Source: Mansonella perstans (taxonomy: Eukaryota; Nematoda; Chromadorea; Rhabditida; Onchocercidae). Taken from it: a stretch of DNA of 64,000 bases. The notes under the pieces were generated by a model that was not told where the DNA came from, ran no database searches, and saw only the letters and a list, made by a program, of their open reading frames with translations. The DNA lies in assembly GCA_037074765.1 (NCBI GenBank), contig JBAMDO010000573.1, forward strand, positions 124,001-188,000, given 5' to 3'. Positions 41,801 through 54,239 of the stretch are shown in pieces. Position numbers and translations under genes: made by a program. Each line of letters begins with the position of its first letter. Position 1 is the first letter of the stretch.

Positions 41801-43812
41801 TGAATTAACACCACAGCTTAGTGAAGCAATTGAAATTCTCAAGAAACACTTCCAGAAGCCGAATTCAGTTGAACCATCTTTGATGGTAAAACAACAAGAA
41901 TTTTCACTGTTTTTTTGCAAAAAATTTTTTTTCAATTCTTCATTACTCTTTTCCTTTTTTTTTTTAACATCACAGCTTAGTGAAGCAATCGAAATTCTCA
42001 AGAAGCACATCCAGAAGCCGAATACAGTTGAACTGTCTTTAATGGGAGAGTTGTATTTAATTGAGTGCTATGAGTTTTTCTTAATATTTCTTTTGCTTCA
42101 AGGATTGGGCAACGAATCATGTCAAACATGAGTGGTTGAAAACGGCTGCGCGGAAGACTGCATCAGCAATTCAGGTGGAAAGTTTTATCGACTTGCTGGA
42201 GGCAGCATCGGATGCTGTTCTTAAATTCGTCGTCAATCTAGCTGACCCTAATGTTAATTCTTTTTTCTTTTCCTATTAAATTCCAAGTATAAAGGGAGCA
42301 GGAAAAATATTAAGAAGAAAAGTTAAGCAGAACTATATATGGATTATTGTTAATCCATGTAATTTATATCAGTATTGAGAGCCTTTCAGTCATAATTTTC
42401 ACTAAAAATTTACGGATCGTATTGCAGCTTTAAAATCTAATAATCTGAGACTTTTTTCAGGAGAATACCGCTCTCCATTATGCAGTATCTCATGGTAACT
42501 TTGACGTTGTTAGTGTTCTGTTAGATTCGCGAATATGCAATTTAAATCTTGCAAATAAGGTCAGTTAATGAAATTAGACGTTTCAGGAAATTTTAGATTA
42601 TATTTTCGGTAAACAGCAGTAATTGTAAATCAAAGTTCGACAAACTGAAATACTTATTAATTTACGATTGAATCAATTACAGTTATTGAAATATTTAGGC
42701 CGGATATACAGCAGTGATGCTTGCATCACTTTGTGATGCATCCGATAAAGTTGAGGCTGCCGTCATTCATCGATTGTTTCAACTCGGTGATGTCAATGCT
42801 CAGGCTGTTCAGGTTCGTTTGCTTTATTTTAAATAGTCGAAAGTTTTTTGATTTCCTACCATGGAAAAGTTAACAAAGTTTTTTTCTTGAGTTTTTTGAT
42901 TTACTGATATTGGCTGTTTTTGACATTTGTCATTGACATTTGTAATTGGTGAAAAATTAATTTTTCTATTACATGAATAATAAAGTAAACAAAGTCTCAA
43001 AATGAAATCCTTTAAAAATTTTGTTGTAATTACTTTAAACTTCTGATTTGATTGAAAACTTTCAATATTTTAGCACGGACAGACAGCATTGATGCTGGCT
43101 GTTTCACACGGTAAAATTAATACGACAAAGTTGTTAATTGATTGCCAAGCTGATCTCAACATACAGGTTTGCTCATCATTACACAAAAACCATGACGAAT
43201 TATTTTCCATAATTTAACCTGACCTATTTTCTAATTTCTGGACCGAATCAAAACCACCACAATATTCAAATTCATAAAGAATTTACAATTCAGGATGAAG
43301 AAGGTTCTACAGCACTGATGTGTGCTGCGGAACACGGCCATAAAGAAATCGTGAAATTATTACTTCAGCAACAGAATATTGATGCTTCACTCTCTGACTG
43401 TGTCCGTTCCTTTTTTGCAAATATCTTTTAATTATTCACGGCTTATAACATCTTCATTTTACAATAATTCAGTAGCAAAATTTTTGAAATCTCTCTTACA
43501 ATTTTTTCATAATTTATCTTTCCAAAACAAATTTAAAATTCTAATTCATTTAATAAATTTAAATTAAATTAATCAAACATATTTTGATGAAATTGACTTC
43601 ATTCTAGCACCATAGCTACAGATAATTTAACAGAAGTCCTAATGAAGTTCATTAACTTAGCGGTTAATTAGCTAAAATTTTAGGACAGTTCAACAGCCTT
43701 ATCGATTGCGGTGGAAAATGGCCATCGCGATATTGGCGTTTTGATCTATGCACATCTCAATCATTCATGCAAACGAAATCAGAATCAGAAGAAAATCGAA
43801 TTAAATTCATGA
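32861..43812 (+). CDS. vab-19: KANK family protein (VAB-19 orthologue)
   Basis: KN-motif and ankyrin-repeat protein; in C. elegans VAB-19 acts at epidermal attachment structures and the actin cortex. Twenty-seven exons join in phase and give about 1,343 residues. First exons: 32,861-33,013, 33,366-33,499, 33,866-34,044, 34,332-34,421, 35,052-35,123, 35,299-35,373, 35,564-35,617, 36,254-36,420, 36,728-37,030, 37,360-37,496, 37,603-37,635, 37,755-37,898, 38,244-38,430, 38,820-39,015. Then 39,299-39,485, 39,623-39,828, 40,078-40,274, 40,477-40,782, 41,058-41,246, 41,397-41,575, 41,735-41,885, 42,103-42,252, 42,461-42,559, 42,699-42,812, 43,074-43,166, 43,294-43,401, 43,684-43,812. The KN motif ([18 protein letters not shown]) is at residues 24-41. 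A short coiled coil follows [15 protein letters not shown]. The C-terminus has the KANK block [11 protein letters not shown], then ankyrin repeats from [12 protein letters not shown] to [23 protein letters not shown]. The acceptors at 40,477 and 38,244 are the least certain. Confidence 0.93.
37134..37211. repeat. 39-bp tandem duplication in a KANK intron
   Basis: Two adjacent 39-bp copies (37,134-37,172 and 37,173-37,211) differing at four positions, between exons 9 and 10. Confidence 0.9.
39112..39209 (+). CDS. vab-19: alternative terminal exon of the KANK gene
   Basis: After TATTGTAG this stretch joins in phase to the exon ending at 39,015 and reads a charged peptide ([25 protein letters not shown]) to TAA. 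No GT inside it leaves phase 1, which the next exon (39,299) requires; all GTs leave phase 0 or 2. The preceding exon joins 39,299 directly in phase 1. The stretch therefore behaves as an alternative last exon giving about 673 residues without ankyrin repeats. It could instead be a dead exon or the site of a sequence error. No AATAAA is visible directly after it. Confidence 0.4.
41967..42045 (+). pseudogene. decayed tandem copy of KANK exon sequence
   Basis: 79 bp that duplicate 41,808-41,886 without gaps and with eight substitutions, placed 159 bp downstream inside the following intron. The copy keeps an acceptor-like ACATCACAG and an open frame ([16 protein letters not shown]). The donor of the source exon (ATG|GTAAAA) is ATG|GGAGAG here, so it cannot be spliced into the next exon in phase 0. 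Confidence 0.85.
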
Positions 43813-43979
43813 AATCCATCATCATCGTGTTATTTGATCCGATGGCGCATCATTGCTAGGCATCACTTTCAATAGGCTATCGACAAAGATGAACTTCTTG
43901 ATAGCAGCCTATTCATGGCAGTCATTTTCAAACAGATCGCTGATTCAAGTCATTTTAGAAATCACGTTAAAAAATATAT

Positions 43980-43985
43980 AATAAA
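43980..43985 (+). terminator. polyadenylation signal of the KANK gene
   Basis: AATAAA 168 nt after the stop codon in AT-rich sequence. Confidence 0.45.
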
Positions 43986-46674
43986 ATGAAGAGATATAGT
44001 TTTAAATAAGCAAAGTAAAAATCTGACTAACTTTTAAAGCAAATTTATTCATTGATTTAGTAGTTGGTAGGAAATAATATCGAAGAGATCATTTTGAAGC
44101 AACGAAGTGAATTATTGAGATAGATTAAAAATTTTTTTAACTTTGTTTTTTATTTTTTTATATGGATTTGTGCTACAAACAAATGGCAACTTATTTAGTC
44201 AGTTTATTTTTTAGTTTCGTTAAATATTGTAAGCTACTGTTGTTCATTTGTATAGATCAAAGTAAAGCGCCATTTGAATTTGGAAAGTATATTTTCTCCG
44301 AATACTTCGTATTTGTATTCTCAGGTTAAATTTATATTTCTTGATTTTCATTAGGTAGCAGCGAATCTGGATAGTCTGAAGTTGCCACTTCTTTGTGCTA
44401 TTTTAACAAAATTGCTTTGAAAATACATTTCAGGAAGAATGTATCTAAATTATACGGATAATTCTTAAAGAAGAAATGACTTTAGAAGTAGAGTCTAAGC
44501 AATTGCATTGTTAATAGACTGCTAATTGTGGTTTTTTAATGTAATAGTTTTCATTCCATTTCTAGTCTTTCTAAATGTCAAATAGTGTTATTTTAACATG
44601 AGAATGATTTGGATAAATTGCAGCATTAAGCATCTAAAATATAATGGGGGTATTCATTATTAACTTTATGTCTTGATCTCAAGTCATTTCTAGGAATTTA
44701 AGCCCCTTAAGGAGGAGAACTGAAAAGTTTATAGTTGAATTAGTTTGAAAAAAAGAAAAGCATAAAGGCATACAACTCAAATCACATTTAAATGGTTTGT
44801 ACTGTCTTAATAACTTCGTTGGAACAAAGCCATAAAGATGTACTTCTAAGTATTTTTTTAAACTTTATTTTTTTTAAGTTTATTTTCTAAGTGTTTTCGA
44901 TGAAGAGAATGATAAAAACATTTATTTATTCGCCTTTTTTTTCTTAATGGATAAAGCAAGAAGTTAATTTGAAACATTATGATGGCTAAACTGAAATTAG
45001 GCGAGTGGATGATGGTTGGCATTAAAATATTCAGAGATACTGGAGGTGTTGTACGTGGTACAGATGTGGATTAAATGAAGAGATGGTATTGACTATTTCA
45101 GAGGTAAAGTTGTGTACAAAGAGGATAAGGTATAGGTACAGCGAGAAGGAAATTAGAATTGGTTGTCAAGTCGTTCAGTAAACATTCGAGAGAAAATCAA
45201 TTCAGATTCAGTTGACTTTTACCATTCTTCAATCATCCTGTTCTTTAGTAACACTGATGAAAAATTAAATAAATAAAGAATAGAGGAGACAAAATGATGA
45301 GAGAAATGTGCTACGCAGATAGATGATACATGCTGATCATCATAAAGTTAGTTACCTTTGCTCTGTCATCTCTAGAAGGTACTCAGGCTGAGTAGATACG
45401 ATAATGATTGCCTACGATGCTGAATGTGACAGCCATTTTGAGGACTCCATCATTCGAGCGTTTTTATTCATCAACTATTTCTCTCCCTCTCTCATTAACG
45501 ATTTTTTTAACGAAATAGGAAAAAGAGAACCGTCCATCCAATTTATTTATGTAAAGCAATCAACTGTCAGTCAATCAATCAGTCAGTCAGTCAGCTAATT
45601 AGTCAACCGATCATAATGATGTTGAAATTTTCAAATTTCCAATCACTCCGCTGTTGTTGAAATAGCAAATTGTTGTAGAGATGGAACCATTATCCCATGC
45701 TTGACGGAAGAAAGATATTACTGTTTACTTTGTCGGAACACGGGATAAGGCAAGATGTTGGCATAGCTGAAGTAACGGCGATTAGGCTCATCATTTCTAG
45801 AGCCCAATCAATTTGCACAGGGTTTCAGCCGTGCCACATTAGGCCATCTCTCGAGTATCCAATGTCCTCCTACAACTTCAGCTATTTATATCTGTTCCTC
45901 TAACCAATAATATCATTTCTTATCATTGAGAAAGTCCAAATCCGAGGTATGGTGTCAATGAAACAAAAAGAATCAGCTTAATAAATTGAAAATGTTCCGA
46001 GCTTCCTTAAATTTGTCGAAATTTTACAATCCCCGATAATTTTGAGGTTTTTTATCGATCGGTTGCAAATAACAAACACTCTTCACATTTCTAAATACAT
46101 TTTCCGAAGCAGTATTGAGGCTCCAGTCAATGTTTAACTTAATTTTTATTAGGTTTACTACAGATAAAACAGCAACTCAGAATTTCAAGGTTAGTATTTC
46201 AACCTACACTCTGAAAGTACTTGATAAATTCTTTGTTGATTTTACGAATAACTGATTTTTCAAGGTTTTTAACTATCAAAAAGATGATAAAGAAATATTT
46301 CAGGGACATTAATGCAAAGTCTAATTGTGAAGATGCAATGTATTCATATGATGGCAAGATAAAGAAGCAAAGAGAGGGAAACAGCAAGAAGGAATGAATT
46401 CAGTAATTCCTACGGGATATTAGCTTTTTTCTACCGTATTTTGTACATTCAAAATATATTTCATATTTATGGGGATACTATAGGTCATTCCTAAACTGAG
46501 AACATATGTAGCGGAAAACTGATTAACTTAAATCAACTTATTAACTTGCAATAGTAAGTTTATTTTACTAGTTCAAATCATAAATTTACAACATAACAAA
46601 ACTGAAAGATAGATACAGTCATACATAGAAATACATAAAAAATAATAAATTAATTAGAATGTCTTAATTAAATG
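43986..46674. other. intergenic region between convergent genes
   Basis: Lies between the 3' ends of the KANK gene (+) and the SelP-domain gene (-). A CAGT/CAAT tetranucleotide patch occurs at about 45,566-45,595. A GC-richer segment at 45,660-45,870 has an open plus-strand frame of 68 codons but no splice context and no recognisable family. Confidence 0.5.
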
Positions 46675-49600
46675 CTATTTGCTTTCCGCATCGTCTTCTT
46701 TGTGATTGCCAAGTTCATCGCTAGGTAAGTAAGGGAACTGTAACACTTTGGAACCTTGCTCACATCTGTGATCCCATGATTTGTCCACATTCAGATCAAT
46801 CGTTATTATATCATTCAATTTCTGTTTGCTATTGCTGGTATGGAGATCGTTAGCGACATACACTGAGAATCGTAAACTACTCAGATCAACCTGTACATTG
46901 GGTAGGCAAATTTCATATGCTGTCAACCAGTGAAATTTAGCATGATCAGCTGGGCAACATTTATCCTGAAAGTACAAGAAGCAATTTCTTGTCTTCCAAT
47001 AAAATTTACTGGAGAATCTTAATCTCAAAAAAAAATCCCAGATTCTTTCATTAACTATTAGTCGTTATTCCTCGTATTTCCGTTTTCCCTCTTTTTACCA
47101 ATCTTCACTCTCCGACTGTTCTCTTTTTCTTCCCTTTCTCCTTTCTGTATTCTGATAAGATTTCTTCTGTAAGCCTTTTAGTGGAAGAATTCATCATCTC
47201 AAAAACTAGAAGAATAAATAGATCAGCTAATTAATTAGTGTCTTGCTAAATAGTACCAATTATAATAAAGAACTAACATTATCTTGTACAAATTGCTGGA
47301 AACAACAACGACTGAATGCATCACCAGGGGAATTAATTGCTTTGCTATCATTGAGACAGCATTTGTATTTAGACTACAATTATAAAATATGGAAATTTAA
47401 GTATCACTGAACAAGGAGAGAAATATTTTTCCACAAAGTCTTTTCAAAAATCTTGCACGAAATTCTTTCCAATCCACAAATGATAACATTATTAGTAATG
47501 CTGCATTAAACTTGTAAGCTTAAGAACTAATTGCATAAATTTTTAAAAATGTATCCTAAGCAAATTCATAGGTGAACTTACTTAACTCGAATAAACAGCT
47601 TTCATATAACTTTAGCTATCTAATGATTTCATATTGGAGCAAAAGAAAAGAAACGAGCCTGAAGAAATTTCTGCAAACAACACAATTCAGTAGTAGTATT
47701 TGTGCAACGTCCTGGTACGCATAAATCCGTCAGGTAAATTCCTTTATCACAACATTTGCTCATCTTATCTGCACCAATCCTTTTTTTCTGAATGATTATA
47801 CAGTAAAAGGAATTTATACAGTAAGCATTCCTCAGTCTATGGAAATTTTTTGAATCTTATCATGTTAAAAATTTGTTCAAAAAAATTTTGTGTCCAAGAT
47901 TCCAAGATTCAATCTGGAAAATTTGCAATACCTGCTCGATGCATATTTGGTCAGTAAAGGCAGCACATGGTATTTCATTCTCGAACAGAAATGGTTCTGG
48001 AGATTCCGTATCCAAAATTTGTGCCTAAAAATTGAACATTTTTATCAAAATAAAGTTTCAAAATTTGTAAATTATGAATTCATTTATATGATGTGTTTCT
48101 AATTAATTCATTTATTTGATTATATGAAGCACTCTTAAAGTATGAAAGTTAATGCAAAATTGAATTCAACCCAAAAATATTATTCTCCATTCCTCGAGTC
48201 CATCGGTTTTCTAAGACACGTTAATAGTGAGCATTGATTATCGCAAAATAGCCCTCCCAATATGCTCTTCAAAAAATTTGAAAAAAATCTTTAGTTAAAC
48301 TTCAAACATAAAATCAATTTACTAGAAATAATATAATTCTAACCTCTTCATTTGGGACAACTTTTGCTCCATTAACCGGCTCAGAATAATCATAATCGCT
48401 TTTTTCGTCCACTATGTCATAAAGAGATGAAGTTCTTGTTGCTGGGCTATTGGAATCATTGGGTACTGATGTTGTTATTGCAGAATCTGAAAGTGAACTA
48501 TTCAAGAATAATATTTAACGAAAAACCAGTAAATCATAAAAGAAAAGTTTAGGAATTTAACAATCAATCGTTGTGGATAGATTAGACAATATTGCCATCT
48601 ATCACCTATATTTTCCATCACAATTGATAAGCTAATTCCTGCTGTAAAATTAATTTTTTTTTGTCTGTATCACTTCTGCAAGCGCCGAAATACCAATATT
48701 TTTTTGCCCTCACATAATATATTGCAATAATATTTGAACTGGTGATTTTAGATCGAAAACTTATAAAACTGACCTTGAACGTGATGCTGACGTATTGGAG
48801 CTCTGAACTGTTCCCAGTTGTTCTTATCCTTTGAATTAAGCTGATGTTTACTACTTATACTGGTGTAAAATTCGCCTGCTGCTTTTTGTTCCTGCAACTC
48901 GTTTTTCGATTTCTGTTCCAAGTCCCCATAAATTAGTTCCAACAAAATTTTTTTTAATGATTGCTGAATTCTCATTCTATTATCTATTTCATTTAATACG
49001 AAATTAAAAATTTTTCAGATGGAGCTCAGATAGAATCTTTAAAAATTGTCACAAATGATTTATAAAGAATGTCAAAAATGTCAGTTATTGAGATTTCTAG
49101 AAATTCAGAAAATACTGAAGGAATTTTAAGAAATTACTTGTTGTCGAGAATTTTGTTGTTCTTGATGCTGTCGTTCTTTGTGCTGCCTTTGCATCTCCTC
49201 TATTTGTTGTTGCTTCTGAATCTTTATCCGTTCCTCTTTCTGCTCCCGAATTCTTTGTTGATTTTCCTGTTGTATGCGGAGCCGTTCCAAAGCCTGCTGA
49301 AATTCGCGTTCGTGCTTTTTTCTGTTTTCCTCTTGTCGAAGCTGCTCTTCTCTCTTATCTTGCTCTTGTTCTTCACGTTGCTGATTACCACTTTGATCTA
49401 CTTGACCGGAGAATGATCGTATCAAACTCCAGTTACTTAACGCTCGCCAGTCACTTGTTGATGAGATACCACTGTCCGGTTGAGCTTTTCGTTGACAACT
49501 TTCAGATATCAAGCATCTTAAAGTCGTTTTATGTAGTGAAATTTCAAAGAACAAATTAATGGAATAATGACAATGCTATATAGAACTTTCTTTGATTATT

Positions 49601-52600
49601 TGTCTGGAAGCAAACTAACATTATTGTGAATTAGGATGACGAAAGAAGAAAAAAATTTCTTTATTTCAATTTCTGATCTCATTTTTTTCTTTGGGATTGC
49701 GCTGAAAAACCCGTTATTCTGAATTCATATCAAAGCGATTTTTATCGTTTTTTTTTAAAAATTTGGAACTATAATGAGGTTCGAGCTGAGCTTAGTTTTC
49801 AGATGGCAGAATTTAATATTCACATTAAAATGCATTACTGTGGTTGTGCTTGTTGTAGAGTTGGTTTTTGTCTATGCATTGAGATTTGTTCCTTCTGTGA
49901 TTCGCTACTGCTAACCATTGGCTTTTGGTTATTTTCAACAACTGTTGATGAAGGAATAATATTGGACGGCGGTGAAACATAACTATCAGAAATCCTTGCA
50001 TGACCATTAAGCGCTGGAGCTACTGTACTGATTTGCGCGGAAAAACGTTCATGAATATCATCCGAATTTACCATATTTGCTCTATCGTTTTCTGAATATA
50101 CCATTGCCTCGATACGCTGAAATTTTCTGGAACACTTATTTTTCAATATATTACACAGAACAGGCTTGGCGAAGATAATGGCACTAAACAAGTTTTAACC
50201 ATTGGTTGAAAAACAGCAATAAAAGCTTTTCAAAAAAAGCAAACTTTCCCTAGCTATGTTGCCAATAATAATTACTTGTTTAAATTCACAATAACTTTCC
50301 TCTCCCTTCATCCTTTTATTTGAACTTGAAACTGATGACTTTTTAGTTGAATATTAACGTGAATTTTTGAACAGAATAAATAAGTTTTGCTAAATAAATA
50401 ATAGAAATTATCATGTGAAAGAAAAAACTGAGGAATGAAGAACAGTTCGATTGCTTGATGGACCGAAAAACAGATTACAAATTTCGTACAGTTAAATATT
50501 AATAACAAAAGCAAAAGCTAATTTAGATTGAAAGAATCAGTGTTCAAAAGAATTCCAACTCGTTAAAGGAAATGATACATTCATTGAAATTTGACATCAG
50601 CGCAAACTCTAATTTCAGTCCGGGAATCTAACTGATAAAGTTCAGCGCGAACAGCCAACATTGGCCAATTTCTACTACTTTCTGGTTTAATACTGAAGTA
50701 TTCTTTTCCATCATTAGTACCGTATCGCTGAACATAAGACAATGCGTAAGATAATGGCCGCTTCTAATCAGAAAAGATGACATGGATAAGAAAGTCAGGT
50801 TTACAAAAGATTTGTGAATTTGAAGAAGATTTAATCAATTTCATCTTTTATAAATCCTATATTCTTTTTTACATAAATATTGCAGTTTCGAACTTGTCAT
50901 TTTCTGTCATCAATTCCATCCTACAATATCAAATCTTTTTGTCGACGTCTTGTATAATTTTGATTTTTTGCTGCTTCGTTATAGCTTATAATTGATCATT
51001 CCTGTGCTCTATTTTCAAATTGTTCCAGTCTACTGGCGCCGCTTCATAATTTTTTTTTCAGTTACTGATATATGTATGATTTTAATAATCTTCTTTAATT
51101 AACCTTATAATGACATTGATTCGTGACAAAATGCAACTTCAAGAATAGAACTCATTTTATTTTGTTTCGAGTCAGCACAGGCAGATTTATCTCACTATTT
51201 TAACTTCATATCTTTGGCAGCTCATCTACCTTTCATCAATCATAACATGATAGTTTTTAACTAAAGATGATAATACGTTCATTCTAGCTTGTCAGTTACA
51301 ATTCAAAAATTTAGCAAAGGTAAAGCCTGAAATAAAACCCTCGGCTTTCAATGTATTGCGGTTCCTCAAATTAAGTTGCTACCGAATGATTCAGCTATGC
51401 GAGTCCTTTTTCCATTTTTTTCCATTCATTCCTAGGTTACCATCAACAATTAAATGTATTCTCAGTAGCTTTGCGACCTTTACTTTTCCTTTACAACTTA
51501 CTGCAAGTAAACTTCGTTACTGTTCCTACTTTGATTACTCATTTTCAGTTCAGCTTTATTTGAGTTGTTTGTATGGATCTAATTTTGGGAAGAATTTTAA
51601 ATTGTACTCATTTTTGGAAAACAATAAATTTACAAGTTCGATAAACCTTACAGGTCTTTTTATGTTGTGCGCAGAGGAAGTATAAGTTGCAACTACAGGC
51701 TTCTGAAATGACGGTAGGTCAGGTGGATCGTACTCGCACCAACCACATTGAGCATAGTTAATAGCTAATTTCAACGCCCAAAGTGTATGTTCAAATTTTG
51801 ACGTATCGCTTTCTGGATGCCGAATGATGCTAGCTAGACGACCACATCTAGAAATGAGTGCTTGATATAATAGCTTTGTTAATATTTAAAATAGATATAA
51901 AGTACAAATCTTTCAAATTCAATAAAAAATGAAGCGCACTTTAAACGACGACTTTATAAAGCTCAATTAGTTTAGAAAAGATAATAAATATTTTGCTGAA
52001 CTTTCATAGCATTCGAATTTATGTATCCAATTAAAGTCTAGGCTAAATGCTGAAGATAATTTAGTGCTGAATAGGTGAATTACCTGTCATAAATAAAGTG
52101 ATCATGGGCAGATCCTGAAAGTGTATCCCAAACTTGCTCATCCAACGATTCCATGACAATTATAAGACGAGAGAACTCCTTTCTATAGTGCTCAATCAGA
52201 CGAGGATTTTCATCGCATGGAACTACAACAACAATCCTTATATCCGGCATTGTTTTCATCATTGTTTGAAATCTATAATTCAGTAATCCAAGTGAAATTT
52301 CACTTTGCAGTAAACCAGTTATAATAGAATGATTCAAAACTTCGATTCAAAAATTGATTTTACTTCATCAATTGTTTGTGGCAATGTTCACATTCGATAG
52401 GCATTAATACTACTAGCAGAACAAAACCGTTCGAATCTGCGACGATATCTCGACCATTTAGTTTCCACGGCTTTGTCTGAGTGCATAATATTGGTGTGCC
52501 CTGCGAAAAATACCAATACAAATTGAGGTAAATGTATATTGGTAAGTCTAAAAGTGGTTCTTAGGAATTTATTCTGGATTTTCTAATTTAGCTTTTTCTT

Positions 52601-53294
52601 ATAAGCTTCGCTCTACACGACAGTATGGATTCTTGCCTCTCCTACTAAAAAATTCATACTCATCCTCCAAAAATAAAAGAAAGTGAGCAAACAGAAAACT
52701 TCTGAAAAAGTTATAAAATAGCAATAATTATCTACAATAAAGCCTACCGATAATATCAATATTGTTACAATATTATAAGGCAGTCAAGTTATCATTTTCA
52801 TACTTTCGGAGAGCGAAGAAATTTCGAAAAAAAATTGAACCTTGTTCAAAAGAATGCATGAATGCATGATTGTATACAAACAAGTTCACTGATGAGTGAA
52901 AAGTGAAAGAAGTAAGAAGTGAAAATATTCTGTGAAGTGTGTGAGATGAATATCTTTTTGCCTTTTTAAGATTAAATATAATGCTTGATCAAATGTACAA
53001 GAGAATTTAAAGAGCCCCGCATCATGAAATTAAAAAGAAACTTTTAGAAGGACCATGGAATTCCAAAACATTAATTTGCGACTTTGTTGCCTGATCAAAT
53101 AGCACAAAACTTCATCAAATTATCCAATTAGTCCGTGATATTAAGTAAACATAGACTGGTAATTTGAATTTGAGATATAATGATAAATTCTTATAATATT
53201 TTACCTTGATGACAGGTTTCGCAAATATTATAATAGATACCAACAGCAACAAAACGTCAAAGAAAACAGCACTGGAGTAGCACATTTTCTGCAT
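46675..53294 (-). CDS. secreted selenoprotein-P N-terminal domain protein with coiled coil and Cys-rich tail
   Basis: Thirteen exons in phase, about 788 residues: 53,294-53,205, 52,500-52,364, 52,272-52,084, 51,847-51,652, 50,763-50,608, 50,116-49,839, 49,516-49,138, 48,963-48,774, 48,486-48,344, 48,024-47,932, 47,787-47,659, 47,373-47,278, 46,965-46,675. Residues 1-25 form a signal peptide (VLLLLVSIIIF). Residues 31-180 match the SelP_N thioredoxin-like domain: KPWKLNGRDIVADSNGFVLL, then CEHC at 67-70 where vertebrate SelP has Sec-x-x-Cys, then HFIYDRCGRL (135-143) and CGWC (173-176). Exon 7 encodes a Gln/Glu/Arg-rich coiled coil. The tail has paired cysteines (KCCDKG, ELCCLQ, YKCCLN, SRCCFQ, DKCCPADH). 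The exon 11-12 junction fits only a GC donor (CAG|GCTCGT) and is the weakest link, so the tail could be a separate gene. Expected to act outside the cell; a redox role is inferred. Confidence 0.82.
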
Positions 53295-53394
53295 ATTTAG
53301 AATACTACGGAATCAGGGAGATCCAGAAAAAGGCCAAAATTACCATGAACGCAAGAAGGCTTATTAATAAGGAAGATTATTTTGCCTTTAATGA

Positions 53395-54230
53395 TGTGGC
53401 TAAGAAATTTCAGAGGAGATGAATGATGTGGTTGAATTCACCGGATAAAAGTATGGAGCACTATCAACGAACAACTGCTCTATATCTATTAATCTGTTGC
53501 AGATCAACTACTGCAATGCAAAGGGTAGCTGTTACTACTAACTTTAACAAATAATCTCTGGTAGTACAAGCCTCCTCCTTGTTTATTATTACGACCCCAA
53601 AATGAAATATATCCACAAGCTGTTTAGTCCTTTGCTTAACATATGTGATAGTTATAGGTGCAACTAATATTACTGAAATATTAGCCAATGATATCATAAC
53701 ACTTTCATCTCAGACCATTAGGACAATCTATAATTTTATCTCGTTCATTTTTGAGATCAAAGACTTGGGAAAAAAATGTACCACAGGTAAAGAGAAAAAT
53801 TTTAACAACATTTTCCCGAAAATTATACGATTTAGGAATCATTAATGCATGTTTCTCTTGCTTTGAAAATTCCATCACAACCATTACTCCTCTCGACAAC
53901 CACGCAAAAAGGCTTAAATTTTTTTTTTGAAGTACCGTCTACACTGGGCATTCTGGAAAACATTTACTCTCAATGGAAGTTATGCTTTTATCAGTTTCTG
54001 CATTCCCTGCATTGATGACAACACGACCAGCTGTTTTTGTTATTGTTTAACATATCCTCACTATCGTTGTTATCGCTGTTTAACATATCGTCAATATCGT
54101 TAACAGAAGCCTTCAGATTTCAGTAATATTTTATTTGTTTAATTATTTGTTAAGTAATTTTTAGATTCTCCACATTTTTCCACGACAACCTGGATTTCCG
54201 GAATTCCGCAGCTGCTCATTCGTTCATGAG
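53395..54230 (-). pseudogene. broken multi-membrane-spanning receptor-like sequence
   Basis: On the minus strand a possible start exon (MSSCGIPEIQVVVEKCGE, about 54,228-54,170) is followed by an Asp/Asn-rich acidic stretch (NDIDDMLNSDNNDSEDM). Then come frames with hydrophobic segments (VVKIFLFTCGTFF; SLANISVILVAPITITYV; LLKLVVTATLCIAVVDL) separated by charged loops. The reading frame is interrupted by a stop near 53,943, a stop and frame change near 53,706, and another frame change near 53,465. The acidic N-terminus and LFAWLSRGVMVVMEFSKQ loosely suggest a gustatory/EGL-47-type chemoreceptor, but this is from memory and weak. Unrecognised small introns could explain some breaks; no donor/acceptor pairs fit. 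Confidence 0.35.
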
Positions 54231-54239
54231 ATATTTTGA

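Noticed and set aside
49069..49416. Leu/Phe-rich plus-strand open frame of 115 codons
   Set aside because: Antisense shadow of the Gln/Glu coiled-coil exon of the SelP-domain gene.
50581..50590. In-frame TGA at the end of exon 5 of the SelP-domain gene, considered as selenocysteine
   Set aside because: A GTTTGC donor upstream gives an in-phase join to the next exon, and no SECIS-like element was recognised; the SelP active-site Sec is already Cys.
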